A stretch of DNA of 64,000 nucleotides, from the NCBI RefSeq assembly GCF_002899945.2, contig NZ_PPEG02000001.1, positions 186,001 to 250,000 of the forward strand, written 5' to 3'. Of this stretch, positions 15,914 to 25,408 are shown piece after piece (the stretch's first letter is position 1; the number at the start of each line of letters is the position of its first letter). The notes beneath the pieces were generated by a model. It was not told the origin of the DNA. It was given only the letters and a program-made list of their open reading frames with translations, and did no database searches. Source of the DNA: Chryseobacterium viscerum. Its GTDB lineage: Bacteria; Bacteroidota; Bacteroidia; Flavobacteriales; Weeksellaceae. A program made the translations under genes and the position numbers.

Positions 15914-18805
15914 TTAGAAATCAATTTTCACCCCTACTGTATACATTCTCGGGTTAGGGTATACACTTAAATTAGATCCAGTAATTGGTTCAGGATCGAA
16001 ACCTCTCCATTTTGTCCATGTGTAAAGGTTTTCACCCTGTACATATATCCTAAGTCCAGTAATTGGCAGGTTCTGCAATTGCTCTTTTCTAAGCTGATAT
16101 CCTATAGTAACAGATCTAACTTTTAAGAATGAAGCATCCTTGATAAAATAATCAGAGTCTGCTGTATATCCCCAGTTGGTAGCTCTTAAGCTTGGAACAT
16201 CAGAATTTTGATTCTGAGGAGTCCATGCATTTAATAAATCTGTTGACATGTTTGAAGATCCAACAGCGCTAGATCCTAATCCTTCAGGGTTTGCTAGCCA
16301 GTAAAGTGCATTATCAAATTTCTTAACACCTTTCTGGAATGTAAATAAAGCATCAAAGAAGAATCCTTTATATCCACTTTCGAAGCCAAAACTTCCTGCA
16401 TATTTAGGAATAGGGCTTACATCAAGGAACTGAGCATCTTCCACTTTTGGAGCTTCAGTTACCCCTCCATCTTTACTATAGAATAATAAGTTACCATTAC
16501 TCTTGTTAACTCCCGCATATTTATACACATACCATTCGCTATATGTATGACCGGCCATATTAACTGTCGTACCTGGTTCAGGATCACCATTGATGATATA
16601 TTCATTAATCTTATTATTGTTATATGATCCGTTAGCAAATATGCTGAAGTTCAGATCCTGAGTTTTAATAATATTATAACGTAATCCAAGTTCAACACCT
16701 TTATTCGTCATAGCTCCATTATTACCCGATACAGAATAAGCTCCTGAGAAACCAGAAATTGGAATAACACCAAATAGATTTGTAGTTTTCTTATGATAAA
16801 CATCAAAAGTACCCTCTAACTTATTATTAAGTAATGTAAAGTCTAATCCAATGTTTGCCTGAGCAACATCTTCCCACTGTACAAATGGATTTGCATAATT
16901 AAAACCTATTCCCAGAGTATTTCCGTATCCTGTAGGAGTCGTATACAAGTCTCTGATGATTTGACTAGCTGTCAATAATGGGTTTGAACCAGCTGCTGCT
17001 GCAACGATATTCTGGTTACCGTTAGTACCATATGATGCTCTTAGCTTAAGACTATTAAAGGTAGATCCTTCCATGAAGCTCTCCTTGTCAATATTCCATC
17101 TACCTGCTACAGACCAATATGTAGCCCATTTATTATCTCCTTTAAATCGATAAGTAGCATCTCTTCTTAAAGTTCCCTGGAAACCAAATCTTCCTGCGTA
17201 ATCATAACTTACGGTTCCAAAAACACCTAAAGTTCCTGCTGTAATTCTTGAACCACTTACGGAAGGTACATAAGGAGATGCCGCAGTATTATCAAACGGA
17301 ACGTAACCAGTACCAGATCCTGGTACATAAGTTCTTGGATCTAGACCATTTTGTCTTCTAGATGTAGCTCTGTAATACACTTTATTGTATTCCATATTCA
17401 CGGAAGCATCTACAGAGTGTTCACCTGTTTTTCCGCTATACATAGCAGAAACTACATTGTTAATACTTAAATCTCTTGTTGTTGTCTGATCTTCAAAACC
17501 AGTATATTTATTAGCCCCTTTAGTTGCTAATGCAAGGTATGCCCAAGGAGCTCTACCAGAGATTCTGTCACTTTGTCTGTAATCAATCCCTAGTTTATTA
17601 CCTACGGTAAAGTTTTTATTAATTGCATAAGTAGCCCCTAAGTTTGCACCGATAGACACCTGATCTACCATGTTTGGAAGGTTACCTCTTGTCAATAGAT
17701 TTTGTAATACATAAATGTTATTACCATTATTGAAGTTGGTACCAATAGAATTAAATAAATCTTGTCCGTTTGAGAATTTAGTTGGAGACAAATATGGTAA
17801 TCCTTGAAGAACCCCTAGAAGTGGATTCTGTACAGAGTTGTTTCTAATTCCTGAAGAAGTTTCTTCTAATAACTCGTTTCTTCTTGAAAAGGCAAGAGAG
17901 ATCTGTGAGTTAACATTTAGCTTATTGTCTTTAGATTTAGCCTGAACGTTTGATCTAACCGTAAATCTCTTGAAATCTGTAGTTGGAACTGCTCCACCTT
18001 GCTCCATATAACCAAATGAGTTATAAGAAGATATATTAGCCCCACCTGTAGAAAGTGCTACGTCATGAGACTGGAACATTTCCGGCTTAAAGAAATAATT
18101 TTTCCAATCCGTATTAATTCCTTGAGCTAAAGCATCTTTAGCTTTAATATATTCCGAGTTAGTATCAGAGAAACCATATAATTTCATAATCCCCATATAC
18201 TGTTCAGTATTGGCAAGATTATACTTATCAAGTGGTCTTAATGACATCCCTGTCATTCCTGTATAGGAAAGCTTAAATCCACTGTTATATTTACCTCTTT
18301 TTGTTCTGATAACTACAACCCCGTTAGCACCACGGTTACCATAGATAGCAGTTGCTGCAGCATCCTTCAAAATAGTAGTTGACTCTATATCATTAGGGTT
18401 CAAGTTTCTATATTCTGAAGCATTCGATGGAATATCATCGATAACAATTAAGGCATCTGTATTACCATTAATAGAACTCGTACCACGAATCAATAAGCTA
18501 AACTTAGCAGAACCCGGGCTACCAGAACCACCGTTCATGATCACCCCTGGAGCTGACCCTTGTAAAGAAGTTAACATATTGACATTTGGTCTGTTCTCGA
18601 AGAATACCTCTCCAACAGTATTAGAAGCAACAGTTGACTTAGGTTTTGTGATACTTTTTGAGTAACCTAGCAAAACTACTTCATCAATTGATGTTTCTTT
18701 TTTTACCGTGTCTTTTTTCTTAGTTGTTGTCTGCTGCTGCGCAATAACCATTCCTCCAAAGAAAAACAGCGCCCCAGCACTCAGTACACGTAATTTAACA
18801 TTCAT
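15914..18805 (-). CDS. SusC/RagA-family TonB-dependent outer-membrane transporter
   Basis: The 963-residue protein has a signal peptide (1-22, ending MVIA, then Q), a TonB-box-like region (SIDEVVLLGYSKS), a plug domain (about 60-165) with FSLLIRGTSSINGN, ALIVIDDIPSN and IYGNRGANGVVVIRTK, and a C-terminal barrel ending in the usual aromatic form (KIDF). Like the partial receptor at the left edge it lacks the carboxypeptidase-like N-terminal domain. It leads a three-gene operon with SusD and a lipoprotein. TonB and ExbBD supply the energy from the inner membrane. A promoter overlapped by a perfect palindrome lies 29-59 bases upstream. Confidence 0.95.
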   Translation of the reverse strand: MNVKLRVLSAGALFFFGGMVIAQQQTTTKKKDTVKKETSIDEVVLLGYSKSITKPKSTVASNTVGEVFFENRPNVNMLTSLQGSAPGVIMNGGSGSPGSAKFSLLIRGTSSINGNTDALIVIDDIPSNASEYRNLNPNDIESTTILKDAAATAIYGNRGANGVVVIRTKRGKYNSGFKLSYTGMTGMSLRPLDKYNLANTEQYMGIMKLYGFSDTNSEYIKAKDALAQGINTDWKNYFFKPEMFQSHDVALSTGGANISSYNSFGYMEQGGAVPTTDFKRFTVRSNVQAKSKDNKLNVNSQISLAFSRRNELLEETSSGIRNNSVQNPLLGVLQGLPYLSPTKFSNGQDLFNSIGTNFNNGNNIYVLQNLLTRGNLPNMVDQVSIGANLGATYAINKNFTVGNKLGIDYRQSDRISGRAPWAYLALATKGANKYTGFEDQTTTRDLSINNVVSAMYSGKTGEHSVDASVNMEYNKVYYRATSRRQNGLDPRTYVPGSGTGYVPFDNTAASPYVPSVSGSRITAGTLGVFGTVSYDYAGRFGFQGTLRRDATYRFKGDNKWATYWSVAGRWNIDKESFMEGSTFNSLKLRASYGTNGNQNIVAAAAGSNPLLTASQIIRDLYTTPTGYGNTLGIGFNYANPFVQWEDVAQANIGLDFTLLNNKLEGTFDVYHKKTTNLFGVIPISGFSGAYSVSGNNGAMTNKGVELGLRYNIIKTQDLNFSIFANGSYNNNKINEYIINGDPEPGTTVNMAGHTYSEWYVYKYAGVNKSNGNLLFYSKDGGVTEAPKVEDAQFLDVSPIPKYAGSFGFESGYKGFFFDALFTFQKGVKKFDNALYWLANPEGLGSSAVGSSNMSTDLLNAWTPQNQNSDVPSLRATNWGYTADSDYFIKDASFLKVRSVTIGYQLRKEQLQNLPITGLRIYVQGENLYTWTKWRGFDPEPITGSNLSVYPNPRMYTVGVKIDF

Positions 18806-18833
18806 ATTAACAAATTTTAATATATTTAATGGG

Positions 18834-18864
18834 CAAATATGTTAATAAATATTAACATCCGCAA
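18834..18864 (-). promoter_or_regulatory. Promoter of the SusC-SusD operon with internal palindrome
   Basis: TTG (18864-18862), 20 bases, CATATTTG (18841-18834) on the minus strand; the -7 box differs from TAnnTTTG in its first base. The spacer holds TGTTAATA-AA-TATTAACA (18840-18857), a perfect 8-bp inverted repeat touching the -7 box, which suggests regulator control. Confidence 0.6.
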
Positions 18865-19062
18865 ATTAAACCACTGTTTAATCTACCGTTTTTTTTAATG
18901 TTTCATTTAAAAATTCCGTAAATCAAATAAGATTCATTAATGATAGACTGTTTTTATTCAATAAAAAATAATTTTTCCGCTATACAAATTCGATTTAACA
19001 AATTATTAATAATTCAAAAAATATTATTTAGAATCATTATAAATTATTAGGATATAAAAAAT

Positions 19063-19092
19063 AAAAAAACCACTTTATAAAAAAGTGGTTTT
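19063..19092 (-). terminator. Intrinsic terminator of the rimP-nusA-infB operon
   Basis: Stem AAAACCACTTT / AAAGTGGTTTT with a 5-base loop, followed on the minus strand by a T-run, 18 bases after the infB stop. Confidence 0.85.
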
Positions 19093-19110
19093 CACATATT
19101 TAGGATATAT

Positions 19111-22080
19111 TTATTTCAGTTTCTTCTTAACTGCTACTTCTTCGTAAACTTCAAGAATATCACCAATTTCAATATCATTATAACCTTTTAGGTTCAGACC
19201 ACATTCGTAGCCTTTTGTTACTTCTTTAACATCGTCTTTGAAACGCTTCAAGCTTTCCAATTCACCGTCAAATTTAACAATACCATCTCTCAGAACTCTT
19301 ACTTTTGAATTTCTAGCTACTTTTCCTGAAAGAACCATACATCCTGCAATTGTTCCAACCTTAGAAATTTTAAATACTTCTCTGATCTCAACATTACCAA
19401 TTACTTGTTCTTTAATTTCAGGTGAAAGCATACCTTCCATAGCTTCCTTCACTTCTTCAATAGCGGCATAGATTACAGAATAGTTTCTGATCTCGATTTC
19501 CTCTCTATCTGCAAGGTCTTTAGCATTAGCACCAGCTCTTACATTAAATCCAATAATAATTGCATCTGAAGCCGCAGCTAAGTTAACGTCAGATTCAGTA
19601 ATCTGCCCTACTCCTTTGTGAAGGATATTAACGTTAATCTCAGCAGTAGACAATCTCTGTAACTGATCTGATAATGCTTCCACTGAACCATCCACGTCTC
19701 CTTTCAGGATAATGTTCAATTCTTTGAAATCACCTAAAGCGATTCTTCTACCTAATTCTTCAAGTGTAGTATGCTTCTTAGTTCTGATGGAAAGTTCTCT
19801 CTGAAGCTGCTCTCTCTTATTAGCGATAGTTTTAGCCTCACTTTCATCTTCATATACTTTAAACTTATCACCAGCTGTAGGAGCTCCATCCAACCCTAAA
19901 ATAGTTACTGGAATAGATGGGCCTGCTTCTGTAAGGTTTCTACCTCTTTCGTCAAGCATAGCTTTCACCTTACCATGGTTTTTACCTGCAACTACATAAT
20001 CTCCCACTTTTAGAGTCCCAGTTTGTACCAACATTGTGGCAACATATCCTCTACCTTTATCTAGTGAAGCTTCAATAACAACTCCCTGAGCATTTCTATC
20101 AGGATTAGCTTTTAAATCAAGCATCTCTGCCTGAAGTAATACTTTCTCCAATAGAACATCCATATTGTTACCAAATTTTGCAGAAATTTCCTGCGCCTGA
20201 ACATTTCCTCCCCATTCTTCTACAAGGATATTCATCCCAGAAAGTTGCTGACGGATATTATCAGGGTTTGCACTTGGTCTATCTACTTTGTTCAATGCAA
20301 TAATCATTGGTACACCAGCTGCCTGTGCGTGAGAAATTGCTTCTCTCGTTTGAGGCATTACATCATCATCGGCAGCAATCACAATAATTGCAATATCTGT
20401 AATTTGAGCACCTCTGGCTCTCATCGCTGTAAATGCTTCGTGACCCGGTGTATCTAAGAATGTAATTCTTTGTCCGTTTTCAAGTTTCACATTGTAAGCA
20501 CCAATATGCTGTGTAATCCCTCCAGATTCACCTGCAATTACATTCGTTTTTCTAATGTAGTCAAGCAATGAGGTTTTACCGTGGTCAACGTGACCCATTA
20601 CTGTTACAATTGGAGCTCTTGATGCAAGATCTTCTTCAGAATCAATAATATCTTCGCTGTCATTTTCTTCAAGATCAGCATCTGAGAATTCAATTTTATA
20701 ACCAAATTCGTCTGCTACCAATAATAAGGTATCTGCTTCCAATCTTTGGTTCATGGTAACCATTACCCCAAGTGAGAAACATGCAGAAATTACTTCTGTT
20801 GGCGAAACATTCATTAAGCTCGCTAACTCACCTACAGTAATAAATTCTGTAACTTTTAGAGTTCTGTCTTGTGCTTCAAGCTCTTGCTGACGCTCATCCT
20901 GTTCTCTACGGTAAGTTCTTTTGTCTTTTCTGTGTTTTGCAGATTTAGATTTACCTCCTTTATTAGTCAGTTTCTCTAATGTTTCCTTGATCTGATTCTT
21001 AACTTGTTCGTCAGTCAGTTCAACCGGCATAACTCTTTGTCCAGGTCTGTTGTTCTGAGGTCCTTTTTTGAATCCTCCACCTTGACCACCTGGGCGGTTT
21101 TGGTTATTGTTGTTTCCAAAACGGTTTCCACCACCTTGTCCACCTTGACCTGGAGGTCTGTTTCCTTGCCCTCCTTGACCCTGGCGATTTCCACCTTGTC
21201 CACCTTGACCCGGAGGTCGGTTTCCTTGGCCTTGTCCACCTTGGTTATTATTATTGTTATTTCCTGAGTTTTGATTATTCCCTTGACCTTGTTGGTTATT
21301 CTGGCCGCCAGGTTTTTCAATTCTCTTTCTTTTCTTTTTTGCTCCAGCACCTGGTTTTGGCGCAAACTGAGTTAAGTCGATCTTTTCCCCAACGATCTTA
21401 GGACCGTCTAGTTTTTGATATACTGTCTCAATTTTTTGCGGTTCCTGAGATTCAGGTTCAGCTTCTACTTTTGGAGCTTCCACTTTCTTCTCCACTACAA
21501 CAGCTGGTTTTGGAGTTTCTTTTATTGGTTCCACAGGTTTAACTTCTTCTTTTTTCTCCTCCATTTTTGGCTTGTCTTTTTTTACAGGTCTGTTTCTAGA
21601 TTCTATTTGAGACAAATCAATTTTATCCAAAACCTTGAATTCCTGCTTTTCAGGAACTGCTTTTACTTCCGGTTGTTCTTCTTTCACGATTTCGTCTTTC
21701 TTTTCTTCAACCGGTGCCGCAACAGGAGTTACAGGAGCTGCAGGAGCTTCTTCAACTTCAGGCTTCTTAGGTTCTAAATCTATTTTACCTAAAATTCTAG
21801 TTTCTGGTTTATTTGCTTTAGCTCTTATCACTTCAGAGGTTTTCTTTTCTTCAATTTCCAGTTTTTCTTCCGGAACTTTAGTGATCACCACCTCATGGGA
21901 AGCCTTTCGTTGTTCGCCATCCTTAGCAAACTCAGCTTCCAATGCAGAATATGCCGATTCTTCCAATTGAGCGTTAGGATTGCCTTCAACCACGAACCCC
22001 CTTGATTGTAAAAATTCTACTAATCTGGACATCGAAATATTGAATTCCTTAACCGCTTTATTTAATCTAATTTTTGGCAT
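19111..22080 (-). CDS. infB: Translation initiation factor IF-2
   Basis: GTPase that brings initiator tRNA to the 30S subunit. The 989-residue protein has an N-terminal IF2-N helix ([20 protein letters not shown]), a long disordered K/E/P-rich region (about 60-250), a G/Q/N/R-rich low-complexity stretch (about 255-350), a second IF2-N domain (about 410-460), the G-domain with GHVDHGKTS (about 494), DTPGHEAF (about 547) and NKVD (about 598), and the C-terminal tRNA-binding domains. The region before the G-domain is much longer than the minimum and is made partly of tandem repeats, as in other Bacteroidota. It lies 76 bases after nusA in the conserved rimP-nusA-infB order. Confidence 0.97.
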   Translation of the reverse strand: MPKIRLNKAVKEFNISMSRLVEFLQSRGFVVEGNPNAQLEESAYSALEAEFAKDGEQRKASHEVVITKVPEEKLEIEEKKTSEVIRAKANKPETRILGKIDLEPKKPEVEEAPAAPVTPVAAPVEEKKDEIVKEEQPEVKAVPEKQEFKVLDKIDLSQIESRNRPVKKDKPKMEEKKEEVKPVEPIKETPKPAVVVEKKVEAPKVEAEPESQEPQKIETVYQKLDGPKIVGEKIDLTQFAPKPGAGAKKKRKRIEKPGGQNNQQGQGNNQNSGNNNNNNQGGQGQGNRPPGQGGQGGNRQGQGGQGNRPPGQGGQGGGNRFGNNNNQNRPGGQGGGFKKGPQNNRPGQRVMPVELTDEQVKNQIKETLEKLTNKGGKSKSAKHRKDKRTYRREQDERQQELEAQDRTLKVTEFITVGELASLMNVSPTEVISACFSLGVMVTMNQRLEADTLLLVADEFGYKIEFSDADLEENDSEDIIDSEEDLASRAPIVTVMGHVDHGKTSLLDYIRKTNVIAGESGGITQHIGAYNVKLENGQRITFLDTPGHEAFTAMRARGAQITDIAIIVIAADDDVMPQTREAISHAQAAGVPMIIALNKVDRPSANPDNIRQQLSGMNILVEEWGGNVQAQEISAKFGNNMDVLLEKVLLQAEMLDLKANPDRNAQGVVIEASLDKGRGYVATMLVQTGTLKVGDYVVAGKNHGKVKAMLDERGRNLTEAGPSIPVTILGLDGAPTAGDKFKVYEDESEAKTIANKREQLQRELSIRTKKHTTLEELGRRIALGDFKELNIILKGDVDGSVEALSDQLQRLSTAEINVNILHKGVGQITESDVNLAAASDAIIIGFNVRAGANAKDLADREEIEIRNYSVIYAAIEEVKEAMEGMLSPEIKEQVIGNVEIREVFKISKVGTIAGCMVLSGKVARNSKVRVLRDGIVKFDGELESLKRFKDDVKEVTKGYECGLNLKGYNDIEIGDILEVYEEVAVKKKLK
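21131..21230. repeat. 60-bp-period direct repeat inside infB
   Basis: A 40-base block at 21131-21170 recurs at 21191-21230 with only a few changes. The period of exactly 60 bases (20 codons) preserves the frame. On the minus strand both copies encode [16 protein letters not shown] sequence in the disordered part of IF-2. Confidence 0.8.
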
Positions 22081-22156
22081 CTATATTATTTACTGTTTTT
22101 AATTTTTAAAATTAAAGTATTTCCTTTTTACTGTTTATTAAAATTTATTTAAAATT

Positions 22157-23392
22157 TTAATCTTCAAATTCTTCTCTTAGAATACGCTTAACATCTTCGA
22201 TTGTTTCTTCTTCAAGGTCAACCATATTAAGAAGACTTTCAGTTTCTTTATCCAATACTGATTTTGCAGTTGTAAGTCCTACTTTCTTAAACTCATCCAA
22301 AATCCACTGCTCGATATCATCGTTAAATTCTCTCAATTCAACATCATCATCCTCGCTGGACTCTCTGTATACATCAATCTCATATCCTGACAACCAAGAA
22401 GCCAGTCTGATATTTTGTCCTTGTTTTCCAATTACTTTAGAAATCTCTTCAACAGGAGTATATACTAATGCATAGTTTTGTTCCTCGTTGATGTCAATTT
22501 TATTGATGGTAACATTTCCTAAAGCTCTCTTCACCAAAATCTCAGGGTTTTTAGACCACTGAATAACATCGATGTTTTCATTTCTCAATTCTCTTACAAC
22601 TCCATGAATTCTGGATCCTTTTACCCCAACACAAGCTCCTACAGGATCAATTCTATCATCATAAGCATCTACTGCAATCTTCGCCTTCTCACCAGGAATT
22701 CTCACTACTTTTTTCAGCATGATTGTTCCATCCTGGATCTCAGGAATTTCCAGCTCCAATAACTTCTCAAGGAATTTAGGTGCAGTTCTGGAAATAATAA
22801 TCTGTGGTTTAGAACCTTTAAAATCCACTGTCTCGACAATAGCTCTGATATTCTCACCCTTTTTAAAGAAATCGGATTGGATCTGGTTTTCTTTTGGTAA
22901 AATAAATTCATTTCCTTCATCATCCAACAAAATCACGTGCTTATGACGGATGTGGTGGATTTCCCCTACAACTATTTCCCCAATTTTATCTCTAAACTGC
23001 TCGTACAGCATTGCATTATTGTGCTCCTGTAGTTTTGTAGCCAGAATCTGCTTAAGGGTAAGAATATTTCTTCTTCCCAATTGCGCAACAGGAATTTCCA
23101 TTGTAAAGTCCTCACCTACTTCGAAAGTAGGGTCAATCTTCTTTGCTTCAGAAATTTCAATTTCCAAATCATCATCTTCAGACATTTCGTCCTCTACAAT
23201 TGTTTTATTTAAAAATATCTGAAAATCTCCTTTATCCGGGTTTACAATCACATCAAAATGATCATCTGAGTCAAATCTTTTTCTCAAAAGAGTTTTCAGT
23301 GAATCTTCAATAATTGCCATAAGATCAATCTTACTGATCCCCTTTTCGTCTTTAAAATCACCAAAGGATTCAATCAACGCTATATTATCCAT
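22157..23392 (-). CDS. nusA: Transcription termination/antitermination factor NusA
   Basis: RNA-polymerase-binding factor controlling pausing, termination and antitermination. The 411-residue protein has the NusA N-terminal domain (about 1-125), an S1 domain (about 130-200, with GEIVVGEIHHIRHKHVILL), and two KH domains (about 205-345) carrying GACVGVKGSRIHGVVREL and IGKQGQNIRLASWLSGYEIDV (split here from a longer run). An acidic tail ends near 411. It lacks the extra C-terminal repeats of enterobacterial NusA, which is usual outside Proteobacteria. It lies 15 bases after rimP. Confidence 0.96.
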   Translation of the reverse strand: MDNIALIESFGDFKDEKGISKIDLMAIIEDSLKTLLRKRFDSDDHFDVIVNPDKGDFQIFLNKTIVEDEMSEDDDLEIEISEAKKIDPTFEVGEDFTMEIPVAQLGRRNILTLKQILATKLQEHNNAMLYEQFRDKIGEIVVGEIHHIRHKHVILLDDEGNEFILPKENQIQSDFFKKGENIRAIVETVDFKGSKPQIIISRTAPKFLEKLLELEIPEIQDGTIMLKKVVRIPGEKAKIAVDAYDDRIDPVGACVGVKGSRIHGVVRELRNENIDVIQWSKNPEILVKRALGNVTINKIDINEEQNYALVYTPVEEISKVIGKQGQNIRLASWLSGYEIDVYRESSEDDDVELREFNDDIEQWILDEFKKVGLTTAKSVLDKETESLLNMVDLEEETIEDVKRILREEFED

Positions 23393-23407
23393 CTATTCTT
23401 TTTTCTT

Positions 23408-23875
23408 TTAAAATTTAATTATTACTAATGCTTTTTTGATCTCAGAGTAAGCAATCTCTTTCTCCTCTTCCACATCTACTTTCCCTTTCCCGATGTCTTT
23501 CGGTTTACGGTAACGTAAAATAAGTGTAATCTTCTCATCGTCTACTTTTGACAATTCTCCTTCAATCTTGGAAGAATCCTCCAGCATCACTTCAATCTCT
23601 CTCCCGATATTTTTACCGAACTGTCTGGGTGTGGATAATGGTTCGCTCAATCCGGCAGACATCACCTGAAGGCTAAAGTCATGCTCTTCACGATCCATAT
23701 TAAATTCTATCGCACGGCTTGCATCAAGACAATCCTGCAGAGAAACTCCGTTATCACCATCTAAAATCACTGTAATATCATCCCCTGCAGAAAATTTAAG
23801 ATCAATAAGAAACATATCTTTTCTGGTCTCAAGGAATTCATTTAACAATTCTTCAATTCTTTGTCTAAACTCCAT
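23408..23875 (-). CDS. rimP: Ribosome maturation factor RimP
   Basis: Small factor for 30S subunit maturation. I chose the ATG at 23875 (155 residues), where the family's usual N-terminus begins (MEFRQRIEELLNEFL). An in-frame ATG at 23932 would add 19 basic residues encoded by a terminator-like hairpin and is less likely. The N-terminal alpha-beta domain contains DLKFSAGDDITVILDG and VSLQDCLDASRAIE, followed by the RimP hallmark VMSAGLSEPL. The C-terminal part is the SH3-like domain with EGELSKVDDEKITL. It is the first gene of the rimP-nusA-infB operon. Confidence 0.93.
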   Translation of the reverse strand: MEFRQRIEELLNEFLETRKDMFLIDLKFSAGDDITVILDGDNGVSLQDCLDASRAIEFNMDREEHDFSLQVMSAGLSEPLSTPRQFGKNIGREIEVMLEDSSKIEGELSKVDDEKITLILRYRKPKDIGKGKVDVEEEKEIAYSEIKKALVIIKF

Positions 23876-23902
23876 ATATTTTTTATCTTGATTTACAGTA
23901 CG

Positions 23903-23927
23903 AAAAAAGGCTTTCTTGCGAAGCCTT
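23903..23927 (-). promoter_or_regulatory. Terminator-like hairpin in the rimP leader (possible attenuator)
   Basis: Perfect 7-bp stem AAGGCTT / AAGCCTT with a 7-base loop, followed on the minus strand by TTTTTTCG. It lies between the rimP promoter and start codon, where it could terminate a fraction of transcripts. NusA is encoded just downstream, so feedback is conceivable. Confidence 0.55.
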
Positions 23928-23951
23928 CCCATTTTTTCCGTAAATCCAATG

Positions 23952-23981
23952 CAAATATACGCTTTTTTTCTAAAAATGCAA
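23952..23981 (-). promoter_or_regulatory. Promoter of the rimP-nusA-infB operon
   Basis: TTG (23981-23979), 19 bases, TATATTTG (23959-23952) on the minus strand. Predicted start near 23945 gives a leader of about 70 bases containing the hairpin. Confidence 0.75.
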
Positions 23982-24057
23982 AATTATCTTAAGTATCAAG
24001 CAAATAGCGCCAGATTCATTTACAATAAATTAAAGGAATATGTCACAGGATTTTTAT

Positions 24058-24065
24058 TACTTTTG
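24058..24065 (+). promoter_or_regulatory. Putative -7 element of ugd
   Basis: TACTTTTG fits TAnnTTTG and predicts a leader of about 19 bases before the TTG start codon. No -33 TTG at the usual distance. Confidence 0.45.
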
Positions 24066-24090
24066 TCTTTAGAATTTAAAAACAAACATT

Positions 24091-25404
24091 TTGAATATAA
24101 CGATTGTAGGAACAGGTTATGTAGGGCTAGTTACAGGCACTACCCTCGCAGAACTTGGCAATTCAGTATACTGTGTTGATATTGATGAAAAAAAAGTAGA
24201 AGGTTTAAAAAACGGCATTGTTCCCATCTATGAGCCGAACCTTGAAGAAATGTTTCTGAGAAACATTCAATCTGAAAGATTATTTTTCACTACGAACCTT
24301 AAAGAAGCCTTAGACAAAAGCGAAGTGATCTATCTGGCATTGCCTACACCTCCTGGTGAAGATGGTTCTGCAGATTTATCTTATGTACTTCAGGTTGCCA
24401 ATAATATTGGTGAGCTGATGACAGAATATAAAGTCATTGTCAATAAAAGCACCGTTCCTGTAGGAACTGCAGATAGGGTAAGAGAAGCGATCTCTTCCAA
24501 GACAAACCTCCCTTTCGATGTGGTTTCAAACCCTGAATTTTTAAGAGAAGGTTTTGCCGTTGAAGACTCTATGAATCCCTCAAGAGTAGTCGTAGGCGCC
24601 AGCTCGGAAAGAGCAAAAAACATCATGTCTAAAATTTACCAACCTTTTACCAATATCGGAATCCCAATCATCTTTATGGATGAGAAATCATCGGAGCTTA
24701 CAAAGTATGCGGCGAATTCTTTTTTAGCGGTAAAAATTACCTTTATGAACGAAATTGCCAACTATTGTGAAAAAGTAGGGGCAGATGTAGATAAAGTAAG
24801 ACTAGGAATGGGTAGTGATGACAGAATAGGCCACAGATTCCTTTTCCCAGGAATCGGATACGGAGGAAGCTGTTTTCCAAAAGATGTAAAAGCTCTTATA
24901 AAATCCGGAAAGCAGGAAGATTTCAACTTTCAGATTCTTGAAGCTACAGAAAATGTAAATACTACCCAGAAAGTAATTTTAGTTTCGGAAATTGAAAAAT
25001 ATTTCGGCGGAGACATTAAAGGAAAGAAAATTGCGATGTGGGGGCTTGCTTTCAAAGCGAATACTGACGATATCAGAGAAGCTTCATCTTTGGACAACAT
25101 TGCTCTTTTACTGGAAAAAGGCGCGGAAATCGTAGCATATGATGCTGTTGCAGAAAATAATGTCCAGAAACTTCTAGGCGACAAAATACAGTATGCCAAA
25201 GGAATGTATGATGCATTGGAAGAGGTGGACGCACTATTTATTGCTACAGAATGGCCGGAATTCAAAAACCCAAACTTTGAGCTTATGGCAAAAAAAATGA
25301 AGAACAAAGTTATTTTTGACGGCAGAAATATGTATCCATTGGAAATCCCGGAACAAAACGGATTTCATTATAAAAGTATAGGAAGAAAGACCATCTCAAA
25401 ATAA
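24091..25404 (+). CDS. ugd: UDP-glucose 6-dehydrogenase
   Basis: Cytosolic NAD-dependent enzyme oxidising UDP-glucose to UDP-glucuronate. The 437-residue protein starts at a TTG codon, which is needed to keep the Rossmann start MNITIVGTGYVGLVTG (GxGxxG at 7-12); no ATG lies nearby in frame. The active-site segment GYGGSCFPKD has its nucleophile near C261. The C-terminal UDP-binding domain includes WGLAFKANTDDIREASS. It opens the polysaccharide locus, divergent from rimP and 4 bases before rfbB, so it should be co-transcribed with rfbB. Some family members use UDP-N-acetyl sugars; the close match to the glucose enzyme pattern makes that less likely. Confidence 0.92.
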   Translation: MNITIVGTGYVGLVTGTTLAELGNSVYCVDIDEKKVEGLKNGIVPIYEPNLEEMFLRNIQSERLFFTTNLKEALDKSEVIYLALPTPPGEDGSADLSYVLQVANNIGELMTEYKVIVNKSTVPVGTADRVREAISSKTNLPFDVVSNPEFLREGFAVEDSMNPSRVVVGASSERAKNIMSKIYQPFTNIGIPIIFMDEKSSELTKYAANSFLAVKITFMNEIANYCEKVGADVDKVRLGMGSDDRIGHRFLFPGIGYGGSCFPKDVKALIKSGKQEDFNFQILEATENVNTTQKVILVSEIEKYFGGDIKGKKIAMWGLAFKANTDDIREASSLDNIALLLEKGAEIVAYDAVAENNVQKLLGDKIQYAKGMYDALEEVDALFIATEWPEFKNPNFELMAKKMKNKVIFDGRNMYPLEIPEQNGFHYKSIGRKTISK

Positions 25405-25408
25405 ATAA

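Larger units (their letters stand above)
18806..19110. other. Intergenic region: SusC promoter and infB terminator
   Basis: This 305-base AT-rich region holds the minus-strand promoter and palindrome of the SusC operon near 18834-18864 and the infB terminator near 19063-19092. I see no gene between them. Confidence 0.7.

Noticed and set aside
21131..21230. Repeats considered as a CRISPR or satellite array
   Set aside because: Only two units, in frame within infB, and the translated product is a normal IF-2 linker.
21015..21365. 116-codon frame on the minus strand overlapping infB in another frame
   Set aside because: It arises from the repetitive G/Q/N-coding region of IF-2 and consists of K/E/T-rich shadow sequence.
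23876..23932. Upstream ATG giving RimP a 19-residue basic extension
   Set aside because: The extension is encoded by the leader hairpin and is not part of the family; the ATG at 23875 fits better.
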